Notes: a model not told the origin generated them from the letters alone. Shown: positions 7,785 through 16,744, numbered from the stretch's first letter. The stretch: 42,186 bases of DNA from Lentisphaerae bacterium GWF2_57_35 (GCA_001804865.1 MHBK01000007.1:1-42186); one strand, 5' to 3'. A program made the numbers and translations.

Positions 7785-8120
7785 TCACCGGTTATCGCCG
7801 TCGCCGTGAATTTTATTGGCCGCCTTGCGTTCGGACAACTTCTTCAAATTGTTTTCCGCCACGTCGGACATTTCGAAGCCCAATTCCGTGCACAGGGCCG
7901 CGACATACCAAAGCACATCGCCGAGTTCCTTCGCGATCGCTTCCTTACGTTCCGGGCCGACCTTTCCGCCTTCGTCGCGGATGGCCTTTTTGAGCTTCTC
8001 GCAAATCTCGCCTGTTTCGCCGGCCAACCCCAGGGCCGGATAGGTCCAGTTCCCCTCTCCGCACCCCGGATACACCGCTGTCTTCATCGCTCCCGCCTGA
8101 TACATTTTGAAGTCGACCAT
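7785..8120 (-). CDS. MazG-type nucleotide pyrophosphohydrolase
   Basis: Small all-alpha NTP pyrophosphohydrolase that converts nucleoside triphosphates to monophosphates, often as house-cleaning. The 111 aa contain the ExxE...ExxD magnesium motif: ETGEICEK near residue 35 and KELGDVLWY near residue 65. The length fits single-domain MazG-like enzymes rather than the tandem MazG of E. coli. It is the upstream neighbour of the glycosyltransferase and may share its transcript. The exact nucleotide cannot be told from sequence. Confidence 0.87.
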   Translation of the reverse strand: MVDFKMYQAGAMKTAVYPGCGEGNWTYPALGLAGETGEICEKLKKAIRDEGGKVGPERKEAIAKELGDVLWYVAALCTELGFEMSDVAENNLKKLSERKAANKIHGDGDNR

Positions 8121-8233
8121 GTTGCATTCCTTTTGTTCGGCATTCCGTTAAAACACGCGCCTGACTAATGCCGAATGAAGGTCGATAGATCAATACGGAA
8201 GTGGAGATATTTTCAGGGGAGCCGGGTCCGATT

Positions 8234-8268
8234 AGGCATTCCGGCGGATCAATCCCGCCGAAATGCCT
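8234..8268. terminator. Strong hairpin between sigma factor and pyrophosphohydrolase genes
   Basis: AGGCATT (8234-8240) pairs with AATGCCT (8262-8268), and CGGCGG (8242-8247) with CCGCCG (8255-8260), with one C/A mismatch and a 7-base loop. It lies 48 bp past the sigma-factor stop. No U-run follows on the minus strand, so it may be a factor-dependent terminator or an RNA-stabilising hairpin. Confidence 0.45.
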
Positions 8269-8315
8269 CCAATGGCTATTTTCCAACGAATGGAGCGATT
8301 CTTCGATGCAGACGT

Positions 8316-9263
8316 TCAGGCCAGCATTCGGTTGGCCGATTCTCGCCGCGGATTGCGCAACGGGATCGGACGCAACTGAACTTTTCGGGGCATGTTCGGC
8401 CCCTTGATGCCCGGATCAGTCGGCATGGCAATGCGCCGAGCCGGATGGCCATCGATCATCTTGCGGAGCTTGCCGACGGCCGTCGCTTGAATCTGGCGAA
8501 CTCTTTCGCGGGTAATGTTCAGCCGGGAGCCCACGGCATTGAGCGTCTCGCTCTTCGTACCCTTCAGGCCGAAGCGCCGAGTCAAGACTTCCCGTTCGCG
8601 ACGATCGAGCTTCATGAACAAATGCTCGGCTTCTGCGCGCAGTTCCTGATCCTGAATGGCTTCATACGGTTTGCGCGCCGACTCGTCGGCAATCACTTCG
8701 CCCAGGCATACGCTCTCGTGGCCTTCCTGCAAAGGAGCGCTCAACGAGGCCGGCCGTGCCGCCACGGTCCGCCAATGGGCGATCTTGCCCACCGTGACGC
8801 CCAATTCGCTGGCCAACTCTTCGTCGGTCGGCTCACGCCCCAAGCTTTCGGAAACACGATGTCCTTTCATGTACATCCGCGTTAATTTTCCAACCATATG
8901 GGCCGGCAACCGGATTGTCCGGCCTTGGTTCACCAAAGCCCGTTTGATGGACTGCTTGATCCACCAAGCCGCATAGGTGCTGAACTTGGCGCCATTGTCG
9001 GGATCGAATCGGTCCACCGCTTTGATCAACCCAATGTTGCCTTCCGAAATCAGGTCGAGAAGAGGCACGTCAAGCCGCACATAATCGTGTGCGATCTTGA
9101 CCACCAATCGAAGATTGGCCCGGATCATTAATTCGCGCGCTTGGTCGTCGCCCTTTTGAATGCGCCTGGCCAGCGCGACTTCCTCTTCACGTGTTAACAG
9201 AGGCACCTGCCCGATTTCGTGCAAATAGATCCTGATCGATTTATCGTCGTATTTGACAGCCAT
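8316..9263 (-). CDS. RNA polymerase sigma factor, sigma-70 family (RpoD/RpoS type)
   Basis: Directs RNA polymerase to -35/-10 promoters. The 315 aa have region 1.2 (YLHEIGQVPLLTREEE, 13-28), region 2 with the core-binding and -10 parts (LRLVVKIAHDY to YAAWWIKQSIKRAL, 51-109), region 3 (RLPAHMVGKL, 118-127, onward) and region 4.2 (LNAVGSRLNITRERVRQIQ, 241-259). There is no region 1.1, so it is a group 2/RpoS-sized factor or a short housekeeping one. A basic tail of about 45 residues follows region 4, longer than usual. The ATG follows GAGGAGGAG, a strong ribosome-binding site. Confidence 0.93.
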   Translation of the reverse strand: MAVKYDDKSIRIYLHEIGQVPLLTREEEVALARRIQKGDDQARELMIRANLRLVVKIAHDYVRLDVPLLDLISEGNIGLIKAVDRFDPDNGAKFSTYAAWWIKQSIKRALVNQGRTIRLPAHMVGKLTRMYMKGHRVSESLGREPTDEELASELGVTVGKIAHWRTVAARPASLSAPLQEGHESVCLGEVIADESARKPYEAIQDQELRAEAEHLFMKLDRREREVLTRRFGLKGTKSETLNAVGSRLNITRERVRQIQATAVGKLRKMIDGHPARRIAMPTDPGIKGPNMPRKVQLRPIPLRNPRRESANRMLA

Positions 9264-9513
9264 GAATGCTCCTCCTCATCGCCCATCGCTTGTGTTCGGT
9301 TCTGTATTTGTCTCCTGCGACCGGTGAAAGCCGCAGATCCTCGTATCGGGGCTTAGAGTGTGGGAAAGCGTGGAAATCTGTAATCGGGGGTTCCCGTATT
9401 TTATCGGCTGGAATTCCTGATTGAGAAAAAAAAGAGGAGGCTCACGCCGAACACGAAAGGTCACGAGAACGAAGAAGAACTCATTCAACAAGCCGGAAGA
9501 AGTCCGGCGTCCG

Positions 9514-10170
9514 CTAGCAATCCATCGAGGTGATGCCTTCCCGGATGGCATACTTGGTCAGCTCGGCTACGCTGTGCAGATTCAGTTTATCCATGATATG
9601 GCGGCGATGCGTTTCCACCGTCTTGACGCTGACCTTCAACGCGCCGGCAGTTTCCTTGGTGGAGCGGCCTTCGGACATGAGCTGCAGCACTTCGCGCTCC
9701 CGGTCGGTCAGGATCGTAAACACGGAGGATACCCGGGAAGGCGACGGATTGCGCACAAAATCTTCCACCACCCCGCCCGCGACCGCCGGGCTGATGTACG
9801 TATGCCCGCTCATCACGGCCCGAATGGCTCGGGTCAATTCTTCGAAAGCCGAATTCTTGAGAACATAGCCGGCCGCACCGGCCTTGAACATCTCCGCCAC
9901 AAAGCGACGATTCGAATGCATAGACAAGGCGACGATCTTGATGCCGGGATTCATGCTGACAATCTGCCGCGTGGCCTCGATGCCGTTAAGATCCGGCATA
10001 GCCACATCCACCACCACGACGTGGGGCATCTTGGTCGCCGCCAGAGCCACCGTCTGCTGGCCGGTCTCCGCTTCCGCCAGAATCTCCATCTCGCTTTCCC
10101 GGCTGATCAGAACACGAAGCCCTTCACGAACCATTTTATGATCGTCCGCAATCAGAATTCTTGTGCTCAT
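9514..10170 (-). CDS. Response regulator, NarL/FixJ family
   Basis: Two-component transcription regulator of 218 aa. The receiver domain (1-120) has acidic Asp9/Asp10, phospho-acceptor Asp55 (VVVVDVAMPD), the Ser/Thr switch region (ALSMHS) and the conserved Lys (YVLKNS). The LuxR-type helix-turn-helix (about 150-215) has LTDREREVLQLMSEG and VSVKTVETHRRHIMDKL. Its start overlaps the stop of the kinase gene upstream by ATGA, so the two form one translated pair. Targets are unknown. Confidence 0.95.
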   Translation of the reverse strand: MSTRILIADDHKMVREGLRVLISRESEMEILAEAETGQQTVALAATKMPHVVVVDVAMPDLNGIEATRQIVSMNPGIKIVALSMHSNRRFVAEMFKAGAAGYVLKNSAFEELTRAIRAVMSGHTYISPAVAGGVVEDFVRNPSPSRVSSVFTILTDREREVLQLMSEGRSTKETAGALKVSVKTVETHRRHIMDKLNLHSVAELTKYAIREGITSMDC

Positions 10171-11213
10171 TGCTTATTCCTTTTCGTTTCCCCACTGACG
10201 CCCGTCGGCTCATTCCCAATTTCGTGCGCTCCCCATCCCTCAATATCTTCCGGATGCCCGTCAGGATCCCGGTTTTTGCCGCTTGGTGAGACCGACAGCG
10301 GGCAACTCATGCTCGCCCGGACGCCTTTTCCAGGCGCCCCCGCAAACCGCAGACGGCCTCCAAAATGTTGCAATCGTTGACGAAGACTGAACAGGCCGAA
10401 TCCTCCGGCAGCACTGAAGGAACATCCGGCCTTCGCAACATCGAATCCGATCCCGTCATCCTCGACGGTCAATTCCATTTGATGGCCGATGGCCCTGAGC
10501 GTCAGCTTGACGTGCCGGGCTTGGGAGTGCTTGACGACGTTGTAAAGCAACTCGCGGGCGCCCCGGAAGAGAACGCTGCGCAAATCCAGGTCGTCCGTGC
10601 CGGCTTGTTGGTCCCACTCCACTGTCCATGCAAGCCCGTATTCTTCCTGCATCTGCTCGCAAAGTTGTTCCAAGGCATCGCCCAAGCCCAGCTCGTAGAG
10701 GATCGGCGACGCCAATTCAAAGGTCATCGATTGGGTTTCCTTGATGGCCTGTTCAAGGATCGTCCGGATTCCGGCGATCGTCTGTACGGTTTGCGGCGAA
10801 GACTCGCCGGTTACAAGATCGCCCAGCTTCATACAGCTGGTGGCCAGCAGAGCGCCAAGTTCGTCGTGCATGCGATCCGCCAATCGCCGGCGTTCTTTTT
10901 CCTCGGCGAGCAAGGCGTGAGCTGCCAGGGCCCGTAACTGACGCTGCTGGTCTTTCAGTGCGGCTATCTTCCGTTGGCATTTTTTTATGTCCTGCCGGGG
11001 CGGGAGCGAATCCTTGGGTACGCCAGGGCAAGACATCGAACGAGAAGCGTCTGAGTGGAAAGAGGAGGCGGGGGAAGCAAGGAAACGTGGAGGAAGCGGC
11101 ATGGGTCCAAGCTTGGAACGGCGCCTGTGCGCCGATTGCATGGCGGAGGCAAATCGCCGGATGCGCGATGGCCTCCGGCCAATCCTGCTGGCTTCCACTA
11201 TCTTTTTCACCAC
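10167..11213 (-). CDS. Soluble sensor histidine kinase, NarX/HisKA_3 type
   Basis: Partner of the downstream NarL-type regulator. The 348 aa have the HisKA_3 dimerisation motif EERRR-like EKERRRLADRMHDELG with His116, and the GHKL ATPase: N box RELLYNVVKHS, G1 VEDDGIGFD and G2 GGFGLFSL. No membrane helix or recognisable sensor domain is present. The first ~75 residues are Arg/Ser/Pro-rich and probably disordered, so the signal must come through the short coiled coil (76-105) or a partner. The GTG start at 11213 follows AGAGGA. A C-terminal tail of about 45 hydrophilic residues follows the ATPase domain. Confidence 0.9.
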   Translation of the reverse strand: MVKKIVEASRIGRRPSRIRRFASAMQSAHRRRSKLGPMPLPPRFLASPASSFHSDASRSMSCPGVPKDSLPPRQDIKKCQRKIAALKDQQRQLRALAAHALLAEEKERRRLADRMHDELGALLATSCMKLGDLVTGESSPQTVQTIAGIRTILEQAIKETQSMTFELASPILYELGLGDALEQLCEQMQEEYGLAWTVEWDQQAGTDDLDLRSVLFRGARELLYNVVKHSQARHVKLTLRAIGHQMELTVEDDGIGFDVAKAGCSFSAAGGFGLFSLRQRLQHFGGRLRFAGAPGKGVRASMSCPLSVSPSGKNRDPDGHPEDIEGWGAHEIGNEPTGVSGETKRNKQ

Positions 11214-11499
11214 CGAGTCCTCTTCCTTTATGCCGCACGAGCCGGACTGCCCTATTCCAAGGATGGTTGTGCCTCAAGAAGATTCAACAAGGAGAATTCG
11301 TGTTTTAAAAAATGCCCCTTTGCATCCCTTGACAAAAACGAGCATTGATATTGCGCTTGGATCTATTCGGCGTCAAGGATGGATTCGATGGATAATAAAC
11401 AGAAAAAATCGAGAGCCCTGCGGGACAACGCCGCAGACGGGCGCAGGCGCGCCGAGCCAAAACCGCTCCGATCCGATTTAGCTGTCCTGTCCCGACGCC

Positions 11500-13596
11500 T
11501 CACGAAGCGTCCAGCACGCTTCGAATTTTTTGCGCCAACGAGGAAAACGTATACGGCTTCAGCAGCACCGGAGCATTAAACCCGTTGTTGGAACCTACCA
11601 GACTGTCCTGCATGTATCCGGTGGTAAACAGCACTTTGAAGTCGCCCCGGATTTTCCGAAGCTTCTCGACCAGCATCCGTCCGCCCATTTGCGGCATCGA
11701 CATGTCGGTAAAAATCAAATCCACCGGCTTGTCCATTTGCATTACCTGCATCAAGGCATCGACTCCATTGCTGGCCTTCAGCACCTGGTATCCGAGAGAG
11801 GTCAGGCAATGGACCGCCAGCATGCGAACGCGGTCCTCGTCTTCCACCACAAGGACGGTTTCATTTCCGCGGGCCAGAACGTTCTCGTTTTTTGTCGCGG
11901 CCGCCGACGGCTTGTCCTTGCAAAAAGGAAAATAGATCCGCAATTCCGCTCCGACCTCCAGGCCGTCCCCGACCACGATATGACCGCCGCACTGGTGCAC
12001 AATACCGTACAACAAGGACAAGCCGAGTCCGCTATGCTGCTGTTTGGTCGTATAAAAGGGCTCGAAAATAAGATCCCGGATGTCTTTTCGAATTCCGCAG
12101 CCCGTATCCCGGACGGAGATCGTCGTATACGTTCCGGGTTTGATGGCGGAATGGCAGGGACAATCGACCGTCGCGAGTTCGACGCGACTCGTTTGCAGGG
12201 TTAACGTTCCCCCCTGCGGCATGGCCTCCCGGGCATTGATCGCCAAATTCAGGATGATCTGTTCGATGGCCGGCTCGTCGGCGCGAATGCAGGACACGTC
12301 CTCGCCCAGCAGCGTGACCAGTTCGATTTCCGCACCCAGGGTTCGACGCAGCAGCTTGTCCATGCGTCTCACCATGATATTGAGATCGAGCGGATGCAGG
12401 GCCCCGGGTCGCCCGGCCCCAATGGCGGTGAGCTGGCGGGTCAGCCCTACGGCCCGATCGCCGCTTTCGATGATGGCTTCCGTGTAGGCGCGCACCGGAT
12501 GACCCTCGGGCAATTCGTCGGAGGCCAGACGGCTGTAGCCCAGCACTGAGGTCAGCAGGTTGTTCAAGGCATGAGCCACTCCGCTGGCCAGACGGCTGAG
12601 GGCATCCATCTTCTGGCTTTGCCACAATTGCTCGCGAGCCTGCCGCGCCAGTTCCTCCTCCTGAACCTTCTCGGTAATATCCCGGGACTGGCACTGAATG
12701 TATCGTCGCCGGCCGATGGAGATCTCCTTGCAGATGAATTCCAAGGGAAGCTTGCGCTCGTCCGTTTTCAGCAGATCGAAGACCACGGTTGAACCACAGC
12801 CCAGGCGGCACGCATCGCGAAACAGCTTTTTGGCGAACTCCGATTGCGCGACAGGCTGCACGTCCCAAATTTTCAAGCCCTTTAAATCGGCCAGCTTCAG
12901 GCCCGATTGTTTTTCGAACTCAGGATTGCCGTCACAGATAACCCCGGTCTCCGCTTCGATCAATACGATGCCGTCCTGGGATTCCTTGAAGAGCGTGAAA
13001 TACTTCTCCGTCTCGTCGCACAAGGCCTGCGAGGCCTGCGCCGCGTCCCTCAACTCCAGGATCGACGAGCTGTAAGCGGCGGAACGGCCGGCGGTTTGCG
13101 CGAGGGTGAGGCTCCGTAATCGCACCGCTTTTTCCGGTTCAGGCTCGGACTCCACATGCAAATCCACCATCGCTTCGCCGGCGCTTTCGGCGCAGCGTTT
13201 CAGGTGGAGCAGATAGGCCGGACGATCGGCTTCCGCCACGAAATCGAGGAAAGGGCGCCCGATGAGTTCGGAGCGATCCTTGTTGAGAAGCAGTGCGGCG
13301 GCCAGATTGAGTTCCGTCATGATGCCCTTTTCGTCCATCGCCAGCAACCCCGCCGGCGCCGTCAGATACAGATCCGCATATCGCGACCGCAAAGCCTCCA
13401 GGTCCTTTTTAGCCTGCTGCAGTTCCCAGTTCTGCATCTCGAGTTCTATTTGATGAACCTCCAGCTCGAGGATCAGATCTTCCACTTCCTGGGTGGAAGG
13501 CGTGCCGTTGTTGTGCAAATGCTTGAGCACGATTTCTTTTGTGCGTTTCATGGCATCGACATCGTATTTGCCCCGAATCCTGTTGAATTCATTCAT
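11500..13596 (-). CDS. Hybrid histidine kinase: PAS-PAS-HisKA-HATPase-receiver
   Basis: Cytoplasmic hybrid kinase of 698 aa. An N-terminal coiled coil (about 35-75) precedes two PAS domains (about 75-190 and 205-315, the second ending with the PAC-like RRYIQCQSRDITEK). HisKA follows with phospho-acceptor His342 (GVAHALNN), then the ATPase domain (NLAINAREAM; DTGCGI; GLGLSLLYG) and a receiver domain with Asp631 (LIFTDMSMP). No membrane segment is seen. The residue after the His is Ala rather than the usual Asp/Glu. No ribosome-binding site is obvious beyond GAAAGG before the ATG. It is transcribed towards the kinase/NarL pair but separated from it by 286 bp with no visible gene. Confidence 0.94.
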   Translation of the reverse strand: MNEFNRIRGKYDVDAMKRTKEIVLKHLHNNGTPSTQEVEDLILELEVHQIELEMQNWELQQAKKDLEALRSRYADLYLTAPAGLLAMDEKGIMTELNLAAALLLNKDRSELIGRPFLDFVAEADRPAYLLHLKRCAESAGEAMVDLHVESEPEPEKAVRLRSLTLAQTAGRSAAYSSSILELRDAAQASQALCDETEKYFTLFKESQDGIVLIEAETGVICDGNPEFEKQSGLKLADLKGLKIWDVQPVAQSEFAKKLFRDACRLGCGSTVVFDLLKTDERKLPLEFICKEISIGRRRYIQCQSRDITEKVQEEELARQAREQLWQSQKMDALSRLASGVAHALNNLLTSVLGYSRLASDELPEGHPVRAYTEAIIESGDRAVGLTRQLTAIGAGRPGALHPLDLNIMVRRMDKLLRRTLGAEIELVTLLGEDVSCIRADEPAIEQIILNLAINAREAMPQGGTLTLQTSRVELATVDCPCHSAIKPGTYTTISVRDTGCGIRKDIRDLIFEPFYTTKQQHSGLGLSLLYGIVHQCGGHIVVGDGLEVGAELRIYFPFCKDKPSAAATKNENVLARGNETVLVVEDEDRVRMLAVHCLTSLGYQVLKASNGVDALMQVMQMDKPVDLIFTDMSMPQMGGRMLVEKLRKIRGDFKVLFTTGYMQDSLVGSNNGFNAPVLLKPYTFSSLAQKIRSVLDAS

Positions 13597-13801
13597 GAAA
13601 AATGACCTTTCTCAACCCATACGCTTTTCGTCCAAACCAAAATGTTTGCACTCCTCCTGTAATCGGAAGCGTCGCATATTAGAAGAGTCGCCCGGATTCC
13701 GTCATCGGGAGATTGCTGATTCTGCCCTTCGAAAAGTATGAACCCGGATAGCCCATCCGCTGAAGGCGCAGGAACGGATTTGGGCTGCCGATGAATATAA
13801 A

Positions 13802-13823
13802 AGGTCCGCGAGGCCGCGGACCT
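13802..13823 (-). terminator. Rho-independent terminator after the YihY-CNMP gene
   Basis: AGGTCCGCG (13802-13810) pairs perfectly with CGCGGACCT (13815-13823) around AGGC. On the minus strand the stem is followed by TTTATATT, 11 bp after the stop codon. The other strand reads CTCTTTTC after the stem, so it may work weakly in both directions. Confidence 0.85.
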
Positions 13824-13833
13824 CTTTTCACGC

Positions 13834-15093
13834 TCACCCTACACTCAATTGCTCGTTAGTCGCACTCAGGCGGCGGGCCATTTCCACCAGAATTCGGCGA
13901 ACAATCTCGGGATTGTCGTGCATGATCGAATCGAAATACTCCTCGGAAATGGCGACCACCTGCGTTTCCGGCGCCCGGATCACGGCGGAAGCGGTGCGTG
14001 GGGCATTCAACAACATCGACATTTCCCCAAAGTATTCTCCCGGCTTCAACACCTTTATCGTCCGGCCTTTCTTGACGATCGCAATCTGGCCGGAAAGCAC
14101 ATAAAACATCTCCCGGCCTGAGGACCCCTCTTCAAAAAGAATTTCGCCCTGGGAGAGCGTGCGCACAAAACGCGCCATCAACCGCAACGCCGAACGCTTG
14201 AGCGGCGATGCGCCCAACAACAATCGCCCCAGCAGCAGGGAGTTTCGACGTCGAACCGCCGCGATGACTTCCGCGCCGAAGAGCACCACGGCAAAGGTGT
14301 AATACACCCAGATGATCAACAGAAAAATCGCCTTCAAAGAGCCGAACACATAGCCGTAGTCCGGATTGAAGCGCAGCACCCAACCGAAAAGAGGACGAAT
14401 GATCCACATCAGCAGCGTCGTCGTCAACGCCCCGGCCAGCAAATGCGACCAACGCAATCGCACGGATGAAAAGACCCGGTAAAAAAAACCGAGGATCAGC
14501 AACGTCAAAGCAAACGTCAACACCGAGCGCGCCATTTCGAAATACGGCAGGAGCATGTCGATCATGTGCCGCAGGGCTCCGCTAAAAATCATGCGGCTGC
14601 CCGCCAGTACGACAAACAACAACAACAGGGCGAGCACCGCCGCCAGATCCAGCAACTTGGCGAGCACCACATTCAGCCGGCTTTCAGCGCGAAAGATTGC
14701 GTTGAGGGCATTGCGCAACGCCCCGGCAAACGGCGTCACCGACCACAGCAACACGATCAGGCTGACGATGCCCCACGTCCGATCCTTCGACAACCGCATC
14801 AAGTCGCCGAGAATGGCTTCGCTGAACGACGGGAAGATTTGCCTCATCAGCCGGCTCACGGCCTCCAGCACGGCCTCCGAAGAATGCATCACCAGGCCCA
14901 GCATGAAGATCACCAGCAGCAGCAACGGCATAAGGGCCAGCGATCCGTAATAGGCCATGGTGGCCGCGTTCTCCAGATTGCGGTTGCGGAAAAAGGAAAC
15001 CACCGCCTCCCGCAGCACCAGGTAGGCCGCCGCACGAATCTCGCCCAGTCGTTCCGGCCATGCGATGTTGTCGCGATCTTCGTTCATGCGCAT
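13834..15093 (-). CDS. YihY/BrkB-family membrane protein fused to a cyclic-nucleotide-binding domain
   Basis: Residues about 25-290 are a YihY (BrkB-like) integral membrane protein with about six helices; ENAATMAYYGSLALMPLLL near the start and FNPDYGYVFGSLKAIFLLIIW near the end are typical. Residues about 305-410 form a cNMP-binding domain whose phosphate cassette reads FGEMSMLLNAPRTASAV, with the Arg needed for cyclic nucleotide binding. The combination suggests a membrane protein gated or located by cAMP/cGMP or a related ligand. YihY function itself is unsettled. The start (15093; alternative 15087) is 4 bp past the nitroreductase stop, so the two share an operon. Confidence 0.9.
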   Translation of the reverse strand: MRMNEDRDNIAWPERLGEIRAAAYLVLREAVVSFFRNRNLENAATMAYYGSLALMPLLLLVIFMLGLVMHSSEAVLEAVSRLMRQIFPSFSEAILGDLMRLSKDRTWGIVSLIVLLWSVTPFAGALRNALNAIFRAESRLNVVLAKLLDLAAVLALLLLFVVLAGSRMIFSGALRHMIDMLLPYFEMARSVLTFALTLLILGFFYRVFSSVRLRWSHLLAGALTTTLLMWIIRPLFGWVLRFNPDYGYVFGSLKAIFLLIIWVYYTFAVVLFGAEVIAAVRRRNSLLLGRLLLGASPLKRSALRLMARFVRTLSQGEILFEEGSSGREMFYVLSGQIAIVKKGRTIKVLKPGEYFGEMSMLLNAPRTASAVIRAPETQVVAISEEYFDSIMHDNPEIVRRILVEMARRLSATNEQLSVG

Positions 15094-15097
15094 CCGC

Positions 15098-15637
15098 TCA
15101 CAAGTTATACCGCCGTATCTCGTCCAGCGATTTCCGCTTTTTCTCTCTCAGCGCGTCGGCCGCCGGATAGCCCATGCTGAGAATCACATGAACCTTGGCC
15201 GTGCGGGGCAAACGAAGCGCCTTGCGCACAGCCCGGTCATTGAACCAGCCCAGCCAGCAGGAGCCCACGCCTTCCTCGGCCGCTTGAAGGGCCAGATGCT
15301 CGCAAGCACAACCCACATCCAGCAAATTGTACTGTACGCCGCGGAATTGCCCGCCCAGATGGGCGAACCACTTGGAGCGATCGGTGACAATGGCCACGAG
15401 CACCGGCGCCTTCTTCGCAAAGGCATTCATCGAATAAATGCCGGAAAACGCATCTTCGGCCAGCTTGTCCCGCAGAGCCGGATCGTCCACTACGACAAAG
15501 AACCACGGCTGCGAATTGCACGCCGACGGCGCCAGTCGCGCCGCCTCCAGGCACCGCTCCATAATCTCCCGCGGAACAGGCCTCGCATCGTAGCTCCGTT
15601 CGCTCTGCCGCTGTCTGACCAAATCCAGAAATTTCAT
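15098..15637 (-). CDS. Nitroreductase-family FMN protein
   Basis: Flavoprotein of 179 aa, the short class of nitroreductases that pass electrons from NAD(P)H to nitro or quinone compounds. The N-terminal RQRQSERSYDARPVP carries the conserved Arg/Ser residues that bind FMN, followed by AARLAPSACNSQPW. The C-terminal half has GVGSCWLGWF and ILSMGYPA, both typical of the family. It forms a two-gene unit with the YihY-CNMP gene. Substrate is not predictable. Confidence 0.9.
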   Translation of the reverse strand: MKFLDLVRQRQSERSYDARPVPREIMERCLEAARLAPSACNSQPWFFVVVDDPALRDKLAEDAFSGIYSMNAFAKKAPVLVAIVTDRSKWFAHLGGQFRGVQYNLLDVGCACEHLALQAAEEGVGSCWLGWFNDRAVRKALRLPRTAKVHVILSMGYPAADALREKKRKSLDEIRRYNL

Positions 15638-15949
15638 GGCTAATCATTACCACTCAAAACGCATTCTAACGATTAAGAAGTTCAACCACGAATGAACACG
15701 AATGAAGTTTTTATGATTTTTTCCTTCTTCAACATGAGATTAACCTAATGCCAACAACTCCAATCTCAAGCTGGAATATTTTATTACGAGAAAGAAGAAC
15801 CCGGCAAGCGCTGTCTCTCGCGTCTAAAGCAATACGACGCGCCGACTCAGTATTTGTCCGATGGCGTCGACCGGGCCTCTTGCGCAAGCTTGTATATTGT
15901 GAATCAGGAAGAGAATGCGGTTAAACAGAACCAAGAAAGGGAAAGCATC
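15638..15949. other. Intergenic region with a tandem CACGAATGAA repeat
   Basis: No gene seen between the divergent nitroreductase and DUF1579 genes. CACGAATGAA occurs twice in tandem at 15687-15706, within CAACCACGAATG, resembling a repeat I associate with PVC genomes (from memory, not checked). The stretch is AT-richer than its surroundings and should hold both promoters. Confidence 0.5.
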
Positions 15950-16588
15950 ATGAAGATCGCAATGACAAATTTCGTCGCACTATGGGCCGCAACCACCGTA
16001 TGCCTGGCACAGCAGGAAATGCCCAAAATGCCTGAACCGCAGAAGGAACACGCTTGGCTCATGCAACTGGAGGGCGAGTGGGAAGCGGATCTCGAGGCGA
16101 CCATGGTTCCGAGTAAACCGCCCGAAAAATTCAAGGGAACGGAAAGCGCCCGCTCTCTGGGAGGCTTCTGGATCGTCGGGGAAAATAAGAGCGCCCATAT
16201 GGGCAAGCCCTTCACCGGCATCATCACGCTCGGCTATGACCCTATGAAAGCAAAGTACGTGGGCGCCTGGGTAGACTCCATGTCCAGCACCCTCTGGCTG
16301 TATGAAGGCACGCTCGACGAGAACGGAAAAATTCTGACGCTGGATACCGAAGGTCCCTGTCCCATCGCTCCTGGAAAGATCTTCAAGTTCAAGGAAACCA
16401 TTGAACTCAAGGACAAGGATCACAAAGTATTCACATCGACCATGCAGGGCGATGACGGAAAATGGACCACCATGATGACCATCAACTTCAGACGGCAAGG
16501 CTCATCGGCAGCCGGTTCCAGCCCAAGTCCAAGCGGATCCGAAAGCGCCCTGACAAATAGCCATTTGAAGGGAAGCGCGCCTGAATAA
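15950..16588 (+). CDS. Secreted DUF1579-family protein
   Basis: I chose the ATG at 15950 because AAGGGAAAG precedes it and a signal peptide starts there (MKIAMTNFVALWAATTVCLA, residues 1-20). The frame is open 96 bp further upstream. The mature part, about 190 aa, opens with HAWLMQLEGEWEADL and continues FKGTESARSLGGFWIVGE and ITLGYDPMKAKYVGAWVDS, the pattern of DUF1579, a beta-barrel-like family of unknown role. The last ~30 residues are Ser/Pro/Gly-rich and probably disordered. It is a single gene with its own terminator. Confidence 0.85.
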   Translation: MKIAMTNFVALWAATTVCLAQQEMPKMPEPQKEHAWLMQLEGEWEADLEATMVPSKPPEKFKGTESARSLGGFWIVGENKSAHMGKPFTGIITLGYDPMKAKYVGAWVDSMSSTLWLYEGTLDENGKILTLDTEGPCPIAPGKIFKFKETIELKDKDHKVFTSTMQGDDGKWTTMMTINFRRQGSSAAGSSPSPSGSESALTNSHLKGSAPE

Positions 16589-16590
16589 CG

Positions 16591-16614
16591 AACGCGGACA
16601 TTCTTGTCCGCGTT
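16591..16614 (+). terminator. Terminator after the DUF1579 gene
   Basis: AACGCGGACA (16591-16600) pairs perfectly with TGTCCGCGTT (16605-16614) around TTCT, directly after the stop codon. The downstream U-run is short (TTACTTG). Confidence 0.7.
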
Positions 16615-16621
16615 TACTTGT

Positions 16622-16658
16622 GGCGGGTTGGAAAACCCGCCATTTGATTGGAAAATGG
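16622..16658. repeat. Two adjoining small hairpins carrying TTGGAAAA
   Basis: GGCGGGTT-GGAA-AACCCGCC (16622-16641) is followed directly by CCATTT...AAATGG (16640-16658). Each contains TTGGAAAA, the right half of the 19-bp dyads at 2872 and 36380, 20 bp apart. This may be coincidence, a decayed site pair, or an RNA structure before the exonuclease gene. Confidence 0.45.
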
Positions 16659-16744
16659 CTTTATGGTATCTTTTAAACAATCGCTGATTAAATTGCGTCC
16701 AAAAGAAGTAACCGAAACTTACGCCAGGCCGAGAAAGCTGAATC

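Noticed and set aside
9264..9513. 91-codon frame upstream of the sigma-factor gene
   Set aside because: No ribosome-binding site or family pattern; the stretch is better read as the 5' region of the sigma-factor gene.
16622..16658. Third tandem TTTTCCAA operator pair
   Set aside because: Only the right half (TTGGAAAA) is present twice, 20 bp apart, and each is part of another hairpin; spacing and left halves do not fit.
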